Origin: Kappaphycus alvarezii | Taxonomy: Eukaryota; Rhodophyta; Florideophyceae; Gigartinales; Solieriaceae | Direction: 5' to 3' | Assembly: GCA_002205965.3 (NCBI GenBank) | Contig: NADL03000498.1 | Coordinates: forward strand, 434,001-498,000 | Length of the DNA: 64,000 bases | Part shown: one piece after another, positions 21,102 to 31,848 of the stretch | Layout of the letters: each line of letters starts with the position of its first letter | How positions within the stretch are numbered: position 1 is the stretch's first letter | The notes under the pieces: model-generated | The model's database searches: none | What the model was told of the DNA's origin: nothing | The model's input: only the letters and a program-made list of their open reading frames with translations | Program-made: the position numbers and the translations under genes

Positions 21102-21185
21102 GGGGAAAGATCAGGCCAGCCATGAAGCAGGCCGCATTGGGCATGACGGCTATTGCAGCTTGACTTTGCATCTAAACCCCCGAAC
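21102..21185 (-). repeat. Half-MITE (left half, inverted)
   Basis: It matches the reverse complement of the left half of the 9866-10086 MITE (TCAGGCCAGCCAT...AACCCCC). It is flanked by the direct repeat GGTAGTGCCAG (21091-21101 and 21186-21196). Confidence 0.65.
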
Positions 21186-21452
21186 GGTAGTGCCAGCACA
21201 GAAATATTTTGAGTAGATTCGAATAGGGCAACCTGTCGGGATTTTTTTGTTTTGTGAAGAGAAGGTTCATTTCTTTAGTCGCAGGAAGTGCTGTCTGTCT
21301 AAGTATGTTGTGTAAAGAAATCAATCGAGAGGTCTCGAGAACGTAATGATATTAGCAAAGTTGTCAATTATGTGGCACCGCGAACTATAAATCGATTTCA
21401 ACCGTAGCTGGTTATTGGGTTTTCGATGATGCAGTGTAAGTAAGTAGGTTGC

Positions 21453-21561
21453 TCCCCTACTACTGTGTCGGCATGCCCTTGTGAGTCGATTGTGATTGTC
21501 TGGAAAGTTCTAGGATAGATCGAATGTATCCTCTAATTGCAAAACACCCAATTCTTTCCCT
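21453..21561 (+). repeat. Half-MITE (right half)
   Basis: It matches the right half of the MITE from TCCCC.TACTGTGTCGG to the AAAACACCCAA..CTTTCCC end. The left half is absent here. Confidence 0.65.
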
Positions 21562-21603
21562 GTGTGAGGGAGATAAAAAAAGGCCTCTCTTGTAGATTGC
21601 GGT

Positions 21604-21816
21604 TCAATTATTTTCAAATGCCTCGACGGCTATTCTGCAGGTTTTCGTCAACATCTCCATTACGGTAAAGGGGGAATTTAGTATCCACACCGCTGGAAGC
21701 GCGTAAATGAGCACCCCTTTTATCAGATTCAAGAGAGTAGCAGTTGATATAGTGCTGAATATTGAGATGATACAAGCAGCTATTGGTAGAACATTAGGCT
21801 CGTGCCAAATAGACAT
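21604..21816 (-). CDS. Short hydrophobic ORF, doubtful
   Basis: 70 codons from an ATG at 21816. Two hydrophobic stretches (IAACIISIFSTISTATLL and GVLIYALPAVWIL) could be membrane segments. No family and no neighbour link are seen. It may be a remnant of a longer membrane protein or chance. Confidence 0.25.
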   Translation of the reverse strand: MSIWHEPNVLPIAACIISIFSTISTATLLNLIKGVLIYALPAVWILNSPFTVMEMLTKTCRIAVEAFENN

Positions 21817-22632
21817 GCGGATCCGAGCAGTCGGATATCCCAGTCCCGGTCCCTAAAGTACACGAGGAAAAATGCTAAAGTAGGACGGTTTCCGGAGATT
21901 CGGCTATGTAGAACCTCGCCCCAGTAGCATTTGGCTATTGGCACCGCCAATCGGTGGAATCACAATTGAAAACTCCAAGAAAGGACTGCGCAATAGGGTT
22001 TGCTACAACCTCAATCTCAACGTCATTCCTTACGAGGTTGCAAGTTGCAAGTCGTGTGCCAGGAGGGAATGGGGTGTCATTACGACATGAAGCGTGCCTC
22101 TCGTGAGTTTCGTAAATACAGTATCAAGGGTGTACGTACGGTACGTTTTTTTTGCATATCATTTTTTTTGCATGTGCAATATTTTGCTGTCATTCATGGA
22201 CAGGCGTCATTCTTTAGCTTTCCTCAATAATTTCGTATCTTGATGCTTTACTTTTTTCTAGATATCTAAAGAAGTGTAATCACTGCTGCTTCACATAGGG
22301 AAACGACACATTAAAATCCTTACGGTACTCCAGGAATCACAAGCTATTGAAGAAAACACATTTGCTGCGGTAAAGATCAATAGAAACATTTAATATTTGT
22401 TAGCCACTGTTTGGTATCTATGTATTTTTCGTTTACACTTTTGCCGCAATTGTGCTGATTTACTTCACAGGATATCTTCCGCATTCACCCCTAAGCTGTG
22501 ATGACACAAAGCCTGTGCTCAATTCAAGCACGCCTCCACCCAATATAAACGGGATCAGCCCGCGAACAGACCCGCTACATATCCTTCCCAACAACTATTC
22601 ACTAGTTAAACGCATCTTTCCCTTTACCCACC

Positions 22633-24369
22633 ATGACCAACCCGCTACGTTTCCTAACCCTGACCGTAACCTTGTCCTTGATTCTCACCCTATCTCTCTC
22701 CCAATCCTCCCCGTCCTGCCTCCCAAACCAACGTCTCGTTAACGGCACATGCTCAGTCTGCCCCGCCGGCACATTCCTCTCCCTAAACCGCTGCCATCCT
22801 TGCTTCGAAGGTTCCTTCCGCTCCACCCCAGGCGCCTCAAGTCCTTCCCAATGCATCCCTTGTCCAGCAAACACATTCACCTCAACCCCCGGTGCAACCG
22901 CCTGCACCCCCTGTCCCCGCCGCACTTCCTCCGTCCCCTTCGCCTCCCGGTGCGTCCGTACCTGCCCCCCCGGCAAACAAATTTCCCGCTCTGGCTGTGT
23001 CAACTGCCCCCGCTTCACCTTCAAGTCCCTTCCGGGCATTAACACAACCTGCATCCGTTGTCCCGACGGCTTCACCACCCGCGGACGAGGCTCCTCCTCC
23101 TGCACCCCATGCCCCGCTGGTACCTTCCAGAACAACCTCCGGTCCATAAGCAACCTCTGCTTCGAGTGCGAAGCGGGTACCTTCTCCCCGCATCCAGCCT
23201 CCACCTTCTGCCAAATATGTGGCCCCGGTCATTTCTCCAACCGTTTAGCCTCCCAGTGCACCCCTGTCCACAAAACACTTTCAATTCCCGTATTGACGCA
23301 GCCTCCTGCCAGTCCTGCCCTCCTAACACTACCACCGCCGGGACAGGTTCTGCCGTATGCAGACACATCACCAGCGGCTGCCCACGTACTACCTTCGAGG
23401 CTCCAAACGGCGACTGCATCGCCTGTCCACCCGGTTTCCGCCTCGATCGCCCCGCATCGCGCTGCGTGGCGTGTCCCGAAAATACTGTCAGCCCTGGCGG
23501 AATCGCGGAGGTCTGCACGCCGTGTACTCGTGGCAAGTTCCCCATGGTCCACTCGAAGCTTTCCGTCGAGACGTTTGTGTATGCCCTCCTGGCTTTGTGA
23601 ACAACGGGCGTGGGGGATGTGTCGGTTGTCCACCAGGGTTTTTCTGGAAGCCGCGATCGTCCAGCCAGCGCGATATCGTTGGCGAATGCGAAGCGTGCCC
23701 TTTTGGAACCTTTTCGAATGCCCGTGGCTCTCTCTCTTGTACTCGGTGCCCAGAGAATACCTTTCAAGATCTTGAGCGGCAGAGCCGGTGCCGTCGTTGC
23801 CCCCGTGGATTCCAGAGCTTGTTTATGCGTGACAATAATCGGATGAGATGTGTGGACACGGATCTGGTCTGCGCACAGTTTGAAGTGCGGCGTACAGGAA
23901 GGTTCTGCTTCTCTAATACATGTTGTCGAGCGAGGAGTTGTCCAAAGGGTCGCATCCTTCGCTTCCGGAGTCAATGCATCCCTTGCGATTTCAATGAGGT
24001 CCCGAACGCTGACCGAACCAGTTGCATTCCATGCCCTGCAAATGGTCGAGGACCTGATGGTAGCCGATGCACGAACTGTCCTGAGAACATGCGTTTTCAT
24101 CCCCTCTTCCAAAGATGTGTCTGCGATGGGGACTTGGGTCTTCAAAGGGGAAGCTGTGTCGCCTGCCAGCCTGGAAGTGTCCCTCTGGAGATTGAAACCG
24201 GCGATGTGGTGTGCTCGAGTGTCCAGCGGGGACTCATTCAAGTAATGACAGCTTCATTCCTAGATGCAGTCCGTGTACAGGGGAATCAGTGGCTCAAGAG
24301 GGATCTACATCGTGTTCAAGTTGTCCTACTGGTACTGTTGTTGAGCGGATATTTTCGGAATGCGGATAG
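22633..24369 (+). pseudogene. Secreted cysteine-rich (ephrin-receptor-like repeat) protein, frameshifted
   Basis: ATG at 22633 opens a hydrophobic signal peptide (~24 residues, ending ...SLSQSS). A long array of repeats of the form C-x2-C-P-x-G-T-F...C follows, typical of growth-factor-receptor or ephrin-receptor-like (GCC2/GCC3) modules in extracellular proteins. The array changes frame three times, near 23260, 23560 and 24205, each time by a single base; the repeat pattern continues after each, to TAG at 24367-24369. About 575 codons in all. No transmembrane segment is visible. No intron borders are seen at the shifts, so either the gene is dead or the assembly has indels. Confidence 0.65.
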
Positions 24370-25514
24370 AACGTTGCGTACCAGCAGACCCATTTGAAAC
24401 TTAGTAGGTCACTCCACTGGTCGTCTTTAGAGAAAACAGCTGATTTGCAGGTGAAGGATTGATGGTTCTACTGTCAACAGGCACAATCCACTATTTCTCG
24501 TGTGATTCAACGGCCTTTTAGCGGATTCAGATTACTTCCCAAAATGTTGCCAAAAAAAGCTACAAAAACTGCTGCCCATGAGCATGCTCTATATTGTTAG
24601 ACAAAAAGGCGATGAATGCGCAACATTAAACGAAGAAAAGCTACTACTGCATGCGCGTTAACAGTTGCCAAGTATCAATTACGCTATCTGCTGAGCTCAA
24701 GTATACTGTCGCACTCTCGGGTATCAGTTAAGGGTGGCGCTTCAATTCTATTCGAACCTAGTTCAAAAAGATTTCACAAAGGGATTTTTCCTGGTGTTTA
24801 CGGATAGGGAAAACTTTACGGGTGGCAGAACAGGCACTCAGGTGTGTGTATTGGTATTATAGATAAACGATTATTCAGGTAATCGTCGGTTGCTCGCTTC
24901 GCGGGCTTGCATCCCGTGGAGATAGGACGAGACACGAGTTACTAGATTCCGCAGCTCAAGTGCGCGGGATGAATTGCAGCGACTGGCTGCGAAAGAAGTC
25001 AGGAGGCGGAAAACTTAGCGCTGCTCTCTCCCAACGCGCCATGGCTATCAATGCTCGACCGGAAGCAGCAAGATTCAGATTGCATCACAGTAACCGCCAC
25101 AGTGCTAAAACTTCTTCTGGTCGAGGAGGGTAGCAGCGTTCCGCGGAGACGAAGTGGCATGAGAAAGGAGATGTGTGGCGGCAGGCTAGGCGACCGTAAC
25201 GTCCAAAGCTGTATCCCGTTTATCCAGACCGTAGGCAATACGTATTCATGTACCAGTTTGGTATCACATAGCCTATCCAACTGTGTTCACATCCTATAGA
25301 TTCTTTGAGCCGAGACCGCATTTAACATAGGATGGTTTCGCTCTTTCTGTAAAATCTGCAGCGGGCTCGCTTGCCCGCTTTCTCACCCTGCAAAACCTGT
25401 TCCCGGAAGTCGCTGCACTTCTCTTTCGCCTCCGCAGACCATCTGGACTGCAACTATCGCTCTCATTTGCTCTCTCCCTGCTAAAGCTTCCCACCAGTGC
25501 TCTCTCCTATATCA
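24370..25514. other. Intergenic plus presumed Copia-2 LTR/leader
   Basis: No credible gene. The last few hundred bases should include the 5' LTR of Copia-2, which by analogy with Copia-1 should end just before GTTACGGGCC at 25515. No partner LTR is found, so its start cannot be placed. Confidence 0.45.
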
Positions 25515-25546
25515 AGTTACGGGCCAGGATCCTCCGCTGATGTACC
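25515..25546 (+). pseudogene. Copia-2 gag, first 32 bases
   Basis: GTTACGGGCCAGG is a mutated form of the Copia-1 primer site and start codon (ATG changed to ACG). The frame continues for nine codons and is cut by Gypsy-X copy A; it resumes in register at 33018 once the GTACC duplication is removed. Confidence 0.65.
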
Positions 25547-26264
25547 TGATGTGCGCAAATTCGCACACGAAAAAATTTAGATGAGGACCATAATTGTATA
25601 CAGTATTGGAACTGGGAAGATATTTTTACAGTTTTTGAATTTGCAAGATATTTTTAATTTGGGTGAGTGTGGCAAATTCATCGGTTGATTTTTTATTTTA
25701 GGACACGCTGTCATAGTGGATGTCAGTACAGTTCTAGGTTGTGGGTGATACTACGAGTGACTCTGAAAGGTCTATATAATGGCCACATCAATTCCCACCC
25801 CTGGCCGATGGGTGGCTGGCATGGGTATGGCACCTAGATATTTACCTTGAGGAAATATCTTCTAATGGTCTCTCTGGTTCACACGATTCCCGTGAATGCG
25901 TTTTATGGTATTTAGTATGTTTGATTGAGACTTTAGGATTAGCCGAAAGGTCTATATAAGCTGAGTAAAGTGCTTCCTCCTTGAGAGGTCAAGCAAGTTG
26001 GCAGACAACTTCAGGTCAAGCTCCGAGTAGTAGGAAGTTGAGAGTCAACTTCAGACCCAAGAAAACTTTTTCCTAAGCAGTCGCAGAGAATCAGTGGTAG
26101 ACCTGCCCCTTTTATACTTGCTTGTAGCCCTCTCAACTCTCTCCCATATACACTCCTTTTTATTTGTTCAACTATACCACGGTAGCACTTTTGTCGCTCG
26201 CAACACCTCCGTCTTGGGGTAGTTGGTTCTAAGTATCTCTTCTCCCGACGATTTACCCCTATCA
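25547..26264 (+). repeat. Gypsy-X copy A 5' LTR
   Basis: 718 bp. The U3 contains two identical TATA contexts (GAAAGGTCTATATAA) with the boxes at 25771 and 25951, exactly 180 bp apart. The tip holds a short palindrome, GTGCG-CAAATT-CGCAC. Confidence 0.95.
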
Positions 26265-26266
26265 TT

Positions 26267-26284
26267 TGGTACTCTTGTGGAGGG
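26267..26284 (+). promoter_or_regulatory. Gypsy-X primer-binding site (candidate)
   Basis: TGGTACTCTTGTGGAGGG starts two bases after the LTR. The initial TGG matches a tRNA CCA end. The same sequence is kept in copies B and C. I cannot name the tRNA. Confidence 0.55.
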
Positions 26285-26353
26285 GGTTGCACCCGAGGTA
26301 TTCGAGTTGAGCAGTCTTAGGGAACCATTCGAGGGGATTTCTTTTCTGTAATC

Positions 26354-28360
26354 ATGGATCTCAACGCTGCTCGTATAACGTTCACAGGGGCAAGAATGAA
26401 GACGCTGAGGAGTTTCTCTATACATATGTCAACGTTGTGATGCGTGAGAAGAGCGATGAAGAGAAGGCCGAAAGTATCTTCGCCTATCTTCATGGTGACG
26501 CAAAGCACAAATATAAGGCCAAGTTTATCAACGGGTGGTCTCTTAACGGGAATGGGCGTAACTTCGGTGAGGTATGTGAGTGGCTTGTGAAAGAATATGC
26601 TAAGCAGGTAGAACCAGATGAGATGATTCGTACCGCCATAGAGGCCCGGCTCAACTTCGACGATTTGTTAAGCTCATTGGTATACTTGTGTGATCTCTAT
26701 GAAAAGGCTGGGTTCAACGCCCAAGCCAAGTACGGAATGCTGCGTAAGGCGGCGATGGGGGATAAGCGGCTCTCCGATTTCCTCCTCATCAAGGGCCCTC
26801 ACACTTTTAATGAACTGAAGGGTACCATAGTAGAATTTGTCAAAAATTCGGAGACGTTTCAGTCACTAAGTGAAATACCGAGGGAAACCCGTACATCTAT
26901 GCCGATCGTGCATCCTGAAAAGAATTATCAAAGGCCAGCTACTAGCGCAGCAGCATTGGAATCAGTCAGGAGCGATGTCAAAAACTTGGAAGAAAGGTTG
27001 GAAACCCGATTCGATAATCGACTTGACATGATAACCTCGCAGTTGGAAAGCCTTACTCTTACCATTAAGAAGAACCAGTCTGGGGCCCCCAAGGCCGCAG
27101 AAGTCTGTTCCTACTGTCACAAGCCTGGACACTTTGCAAATAGGTGTCCTGATAATCCACATAGAAACACTCGTTGTGGAAAGTGCGGTCGTTACGGGCA
27201 TCATGAAAGTAACTGCTGGTCTAAAGACAACAGAAGAGCAAATTTATCGGACGCGAGGAGTGAGTCAGGACCAGAGATGAAAATCTTACAAAACAGGAAG
27301 GATCAAAGGTTGGCGGATGCCGGTAATGTATCCATCGCTGAAGAAATCAGTCAAGTTAATGTGACAAAAAGGGATGGGGAAGGGAACGTTTTGTCGAAAA
27401 AACCTAGGCTAGATTATGGAATGCTGGAGCATATCCCAGCACCTGTACCTCCTCGAACCAAGAGGCTTGATCAAGTTGTTCCAGGGGTGGGAAACACTTC
27501 GGCCAAGAAGACGAGAAAGAGTAAGAAATTTAAGAGTATCCCGAAGGACGTACTAGAATATGTGAAGAAGTACAATTTGGTGGCTGAGCTTGCATCGGCC
27601 CCAACTGGGATAACGTTTGGTCAACTTTTGAGGGGCGACGCAGAGGATGCGAGAAAAGAACTCAAAAAAATTATCAGGTCTAATAAGTCCGCTAAGGTAA
27701 GAAACTGTTTCTTCAATCGGCCTCGACAGCACCAAGACGTCTTAAACTAGTACCAGTCAAAGTATTGGGAATGAAAACCCAAGCTCTTTTCGATTCGGGC
27801 GCTGTTCCAAACCTTATCTCAGAAACTTTGGTGACAGATTTAGGTCTCGAAATTATTCCAACTACTCGAAGAATAACTGTGGCGGATGGAACCGTCTCAA
27901 AATGCATGGGCACTGTTAACAAGGTTTCCGTGTTCTTTGGGGACTCTAAAGTTGATGTAGACTTTCTCGTCATGCCGGAGCTCCCTTTCGATGCAATCAT
28001 TGGCTGTCCTACCATGGAAAGACTAGGGACCTGCATTGACTTGGGCAACCAAATCGTTTCAGTTAATGTTGACGGCAGAAACGTGAAGATGCCCCTGGAT
28101 TTCGACAAAAGCACACATCCGGAAGATCTAAGAGAGACGGACAGTGAAGATTTCACTTCTAGCTATGACAGCGAAGATTCCGAACCAACTAACACTTTCG
28201 GAAGTGAGAAAGGGTACGCTCGGGGGACAATGAACATGACATGGGACGATTATGATTCTGGGTTTGAAACAGATGAAGAATGGAATTCTAGGGTAGGTTT
28301 GACACCTGAATGTGTTTCTTTTTGCGATAATATCGAATCAAAGGACGGAATTCGGGCATG
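26354..28360 (+). pseudogene. Gypsy-X copy A gag-protease
   Basis: ATG at 26354 begins the frame intact in copy B, but here a G-run one base shorter (~26390) shifts it. A 437-codon frame is open from an internal ATG at 26437 to 27750. It contains the helical Gag core, a coiled region (VRSDVKNLEERLE), two zinc knuckles (CSYCHKPGHFANRC and CGKCGRYGHHESNC, ~27100-27220) and a basic segment. A one-base deletion near 27697 separates it from the protease (ALFDSGAVPNLIS, ~27785), open to 28360. Copies B and C show Gag and protease in one frame, so the ancestral protein was probably Gag-Pro fused. Confidence 0.85.
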
Positions 28361-29719
28361 AAAGAAGATTACAATTGCACGGAAAACAAGAATATATCGA
28401 ATTCCATATCTGAAGATGTGAGCACGCCGGAAGAGGTCCTTCAAAATTTGGAGGGTGAGGATCAAGAAAAGGACCAGCGCCAAATTGGAGAAATTCAAGA
28501 AAAAGTACAGCACCTTCCAGCCCCCGCCTCAATGATAATATCCGACATGTTAACATCTTCCGAAGTAATTGCATGGAGCGTTTCGATTTAAGACAAGCAA
28601 GTGTACCGGTCACTCACTCATTTGAACTTACCGATACTAAACCAATTTACCACAGGCCTAGACGTCAACCGCCAAAATATGACCAATTTATCTCAGAGAA
28701 TGTTACAAGTATGCTGGAAAATGATATCATTCGGCCAGTTTCATCCCCATGGTCATTTCCAGTTGTGGTCGCACCAAAGAAGGATGGAAAGCTGCGTTTT
28801 TGCGTCGATTACCGACAACTGAACCAGAGAATGATACCCGATCGATTTCCGATTCCGAATATGGAGGAAATCCTCGAGGACTTGAAGGACGGGAGATACT
28901 TCACCTCAATTGATCTTTACACTGGTTATTGGCAGATTCCATTGGATGAAAAATGCAAGGAAAAAACAACTTTTACCAGCAAAGCCGGTACATTCAGGTT
29001 CGAAGTGATGCCTTTTGGTCTCATGAATGCCCCAGCTACATTCCAAAGAATGATGAACGAGGTTTTGAAAGGACTTCCATTTGCAAGAGTTATATCGATG
29101 ATGTGTGATATTCTCAAAAACCTTGGATCAGCACATATCGCATGTCAAGACTGTGTGGAGAGTATGCGTACAGCCTGAAAATTAAGTTGAGCAAATGCTT
29201 CTTTGCGAAAACTCTATCCAATTACTCGGTCATATCGTCGATCAAGAGGGAATTAAGTGGATCCAGAGAAAACGAAAAAAATCAAGTTGGCACCAAGGCC
29301 CGCTTCAAAGACGGAGGTTCGAAGCTTCTTAGGACTGGCCTCATATTACAGAGATTTATCAAAGATTTCGCCAAGACTGCAGCACCGTTACATGCCAGCA
29401 CAACAAAGAACGGAAAATTTTATGGAACAAGGAAATGCAAACGCATTTGAAGAGCTTAAAGATAAGCTATGTGTCCCCCCAGTGCTCATGTACCAGATTT
29501 CAAGAGACCATTTGTTGTGGAGACAGATGCCTCAGAACGGTCTTTGGGTGCCGTTTTGTCCCAAAAAGATGAAAACGGAAGACTACACCCGGTTCAATTC
29601 GCAAGTCGCACTCTGAATGATGCGGAAAAGAGATACTCAGTCTGCGAAAAGAAGCGCTAGCTGTCGTCTTCGCACTGAAAAAGTTTCGCGTATACCTTTT
29701 ATCACTCGAGAAATTTGTC
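28361..29719 (+). pseudogene. Gypsy-X copy A reverse transcriptase and start of RNase H
   Basis: RT motifs are clear (LRFCVDYRQLNQR, TSIDLYTGYWQIPLD, VMPFGLMNAPATF). Around the catalytic YIDD (~29095) bases are missing relative to copy C, so the aspartates fall out of frame. More single-base losses follow to about 29660. RNase H Asp (VETDASERSLGAV) is visible near 29515 in another frame. No active RT can come from this copy. Confidence 0.85.
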
Positions 29720-31810
29720 TTGATAACTGATCACCAGGCACTTAAGACAGCATTCCAAAAGAAAGATGTACATCACCGCTTGGCCCGATGGCTCGACATT
29801 TTCGCAGAATATCGGTTTGAAATTGTGTATAGGCCCGGACGCAATAATCAGCCTGCCGACTACCTATCCCGCTTGAGGGATCCACTGATTCCAAATGAAA
29901 AAGCTTCCGAGAACATCGTCGGAGTTGCCGAGGTGCAAGTGCCGAACAATAACGAGTACGAAGCTAATATTGACGGACTAATTAAATTCCTGGATGGACT
30001 AGAAATGAGAAAGGTTGATATTGAACACAGAAATTGGGTACGTAGGAATCAAAAGGCTTTTACACTATGGAATGGGAAACTCTTCCGACACACGAAAGCC
30101 GGTCCTCGACTAGTGGCCCCTTTGAAAGAAAGAATGAAGATCTTGAGGACTTTTCATGATGAGTTAGGGCATTGGGATCTCGAAACAACCAAGAAATTCG
30201 TTACTGAGAGATTCTGGTGGCCCAGTATCCATAAGGACGTCTATAACTTCGTGAAAAGCTGCGACAACTGTCAAAAATTCACGCCAATACGAAAGTATAA
30301 GACAACTCTAGGCTTTCCAGTTTCCGGTCTCTTTGAAACCTTTTCAATTGACTTTGCCGGCCCATTCAAGGAAACCTCTTCCGGAAACAAATATCTCCTT
30401 ATAGGGGTGGAACATCTTACTGGATGGCCAATAGCAGTTGCAGTTGAGGAGGCCAATGCTGAAGTGGTCCTGAGATTCATCGAAAAAGAAATAATTGAAC
30501 CGTTTGGTCTTCCAAAAAGGATCATCTCGGATAACGCACTTTGTTTTACTGCAACTTCACTGCTTCGTTTCTTGGAAGAAAAAGGTATTCAGCTAAAGAC
30601 AGTTCTCGCATATGCTCCTATGTCAAACGGGAAAGCGGAGAGGATGGTTGGAACCATCAAACGATCAATATCGAAAACTATGTCCGAGAATGAAATCCAG
30701 TGGGAAGATGCCTTACCAAAAGTGTTATACGGCTATCGGCGAAGAAGAGGAAGAAGTGGACGGTCACCGTTTGAGCTAATGTACGGAAGAGCTCCTAGAA
30801 TGTTACAGAGAGATATGGAAACAAATGTTATCGATGAAGAGAGTAGAGAGGTCGAACTATTGGCCACCGAAAGCTGGAGATCACACCGCGCGCTAACACA
30901 GACAAGAAATAAGGATGAAGAGCCTCCAGTCCAAACTTTCTCAGTCGGCTCTAAAGTACTTGTAGCACACGGAAAAGCAATGCAACAGGCTGTGAAGTGG
31001 CCGGCTTTCCAAACAAAGTACTCGAACCCTTGCATCGTCACGGAGGAAAGACACCCGCATTATAAGCTCTGTTCAAGCTCAGGGAAGAGATCAAGGAGGG
31101 CAATCCATGCACGTCGTCTGGTCCCTTACCATCAGAGGCCTGAAGAATTCCTTCTCACACAGGACTATGCGCAACCACGAGGCATACTCATCTTTAACTA
31201 TAGAATGATTCCTATGGGAGGAAAAAGGGCCTGGGAATGGATCATCTCGATTACGCGTGACTACTACGAACTCCACGTAATCATCCATTTCTACATTAAT
31301 ATATGCCTATGTTTTCGTACGTTGAACGGACCATTGCTACCTCAAGAAGATTTCCGACTATTGATCAGAGTTCTATTCTCATTCCAAAACGGAAGGTTCA
31401 CGGAAGCAGGTCCAGAGTTTGTGGAAGTCATATATCATTACTCTATAGGGAGGTATGGAATGGTAGCTATCGGAGACTTGTCGCAAACATATCTGAACAT
31501 TATCCGTCCAGTTTACGTATTTCTCAAGAACAACCAAGATGTGCGACTGAGAGGTTACAGCTTGCCCCCTGATATGGAATATCGACTGGTCCCATATCCT
31601 CTATGGGAACCTTACGTTGCTCCGCTCAGAAATACAACCTCAGCCGAAGACCAGGATCCTCCCGAGGCCGTGATGATGATACGAGCTGGACCATCAAGTG
31701 ATCGGGGCGGATCATCGAAGAGGGCAAGGCGTCGGGAGCAGCGAGGAAGATCGCCAAGAAGATCGCCTCAAACACCGCCTAGTCTCCCAGGGGAAACTAT
31801 GCATCCTTAA
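29720..31810 (+). CDS. Gypsy-X copy A RNase H end, integrase and accessory domain 1 (open, 696 codons)
   Basis: A continuous frame that is the C-terminal half of Pol; the real start lies upstream, before the frameshifts. RNase H: LITDHQAL and PADYLSRL. Integrase: H..H..CDNC zinc part (~30160-30275), catalytic Asp in FSIDFAGP (~30345), Asp in ISDNALCF (~30525), Glu in NGKAERMV (~30630). After the integrase C-terminus comes no chromodomain but a novel ~130-residue domain (WEWIIS...to..WEPYV, ~31228-31620) and a Gly/Arg/Ser/Pro-rich tail. That domain is repeated in the next ORF. Confidence 0.85.
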   Translation: MITDHQALKTAFQKKDVHHRLARWLDIFAEYRFEIVYRPGRNNQPADYLSRLRDPLIPNEKASENIVGVAEVQVPNNNEYEANIDGLIKFLDGLEMRKVDIEHRNWVRRNQKAFTLWNGKLFRHTKAGPRLVAPLKERMKILRTFHDELGHWDLETTKKFVTERFWWPSIHKDVYNFVKSCDNCQKFTPIRKYKTTLGFPVSGLFETFSIDFAGPFKETSSGNKYLLIGVEHLTGWPIAVAVEEANAEVVLRFIEKEIIEPFGLPKRIISDNALCFTATSLLRFLEEKGIQLKTVLAYAPMSNGKAERMVGTIKRSISKTMSENEIQWEDALPKVLYGYRRRRGRSGRSPFELMYGRAPRMLQRDMETNVIDEESREVELLATESWRSHRALTQTRNKDEEPPVQTFSVGSKVLVAHGKAMQQAVKWPAFQTKYSNPCIVTEERHPHYKLCSSSGKRSRRAIHARRLVPYHQRPEEFLLTQDYAQPRGILIFNYRMIPMGGKRAWEWIISITRDYYELHVIIHFYINICLCFRTLNGPLLPQEDFRLLIRVLFSFQNGRFTEAGPEFVEVIYHYSIGRYGMVAIGDLSQTYLNIIRPVYVFLKNNQDVRLRGYSLPPDMEYRLVPYPLWEPYVAPLRNTTSAEDQDPPEAVMMIRAGPSSDRGGSSKRARRREQRGRSPRRSPQTPPSLPGETMHP

Positions 31811-31848
31811 TTATTGGACGACTACCAATTAGACGTTGGCTTCGCGAA

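Larger units (their letters stand above)
20858..22632. other. Intergenic with two half-MITEs
   Basis: Between Gy-1 and the cysteine-rich gene. It contains MITE halves at 21102-21185 and 21453-21561 and a doubtful small membrane ORF (21604-21816). A TATA-like AATATAAAC (22542-22550) lies about 90 bp upstream of the ATG of the next gene. Otherwise nothing is recognised. Confidence 0.5.

Noticed and set aside
22602-23232. Long minus-strand frames opposite the cysteine-rich gene (up to 389 codons)
   Set aside because: They are antisense shadows of a C-rich repetitive coding strand; the plus-strand Cys repeats with a signal peptide explain the region better.
24880-24935. Possible tRNA fragment around GCGGGCTTGCATCCCG
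   Set aside because: No A box at the right distance and no acceptor stem.
24999-25280. Minus-strand 93-codon frame
   Set aside because: No motif, no good start context, overlaps other short frames; not reported as a gene.
30271-31041. Minus-strand frames within the Gypsy-X integrase (also in copies B and C)
   Set aside because: They recur only because the sense strand is conserved; no motifs of their own.
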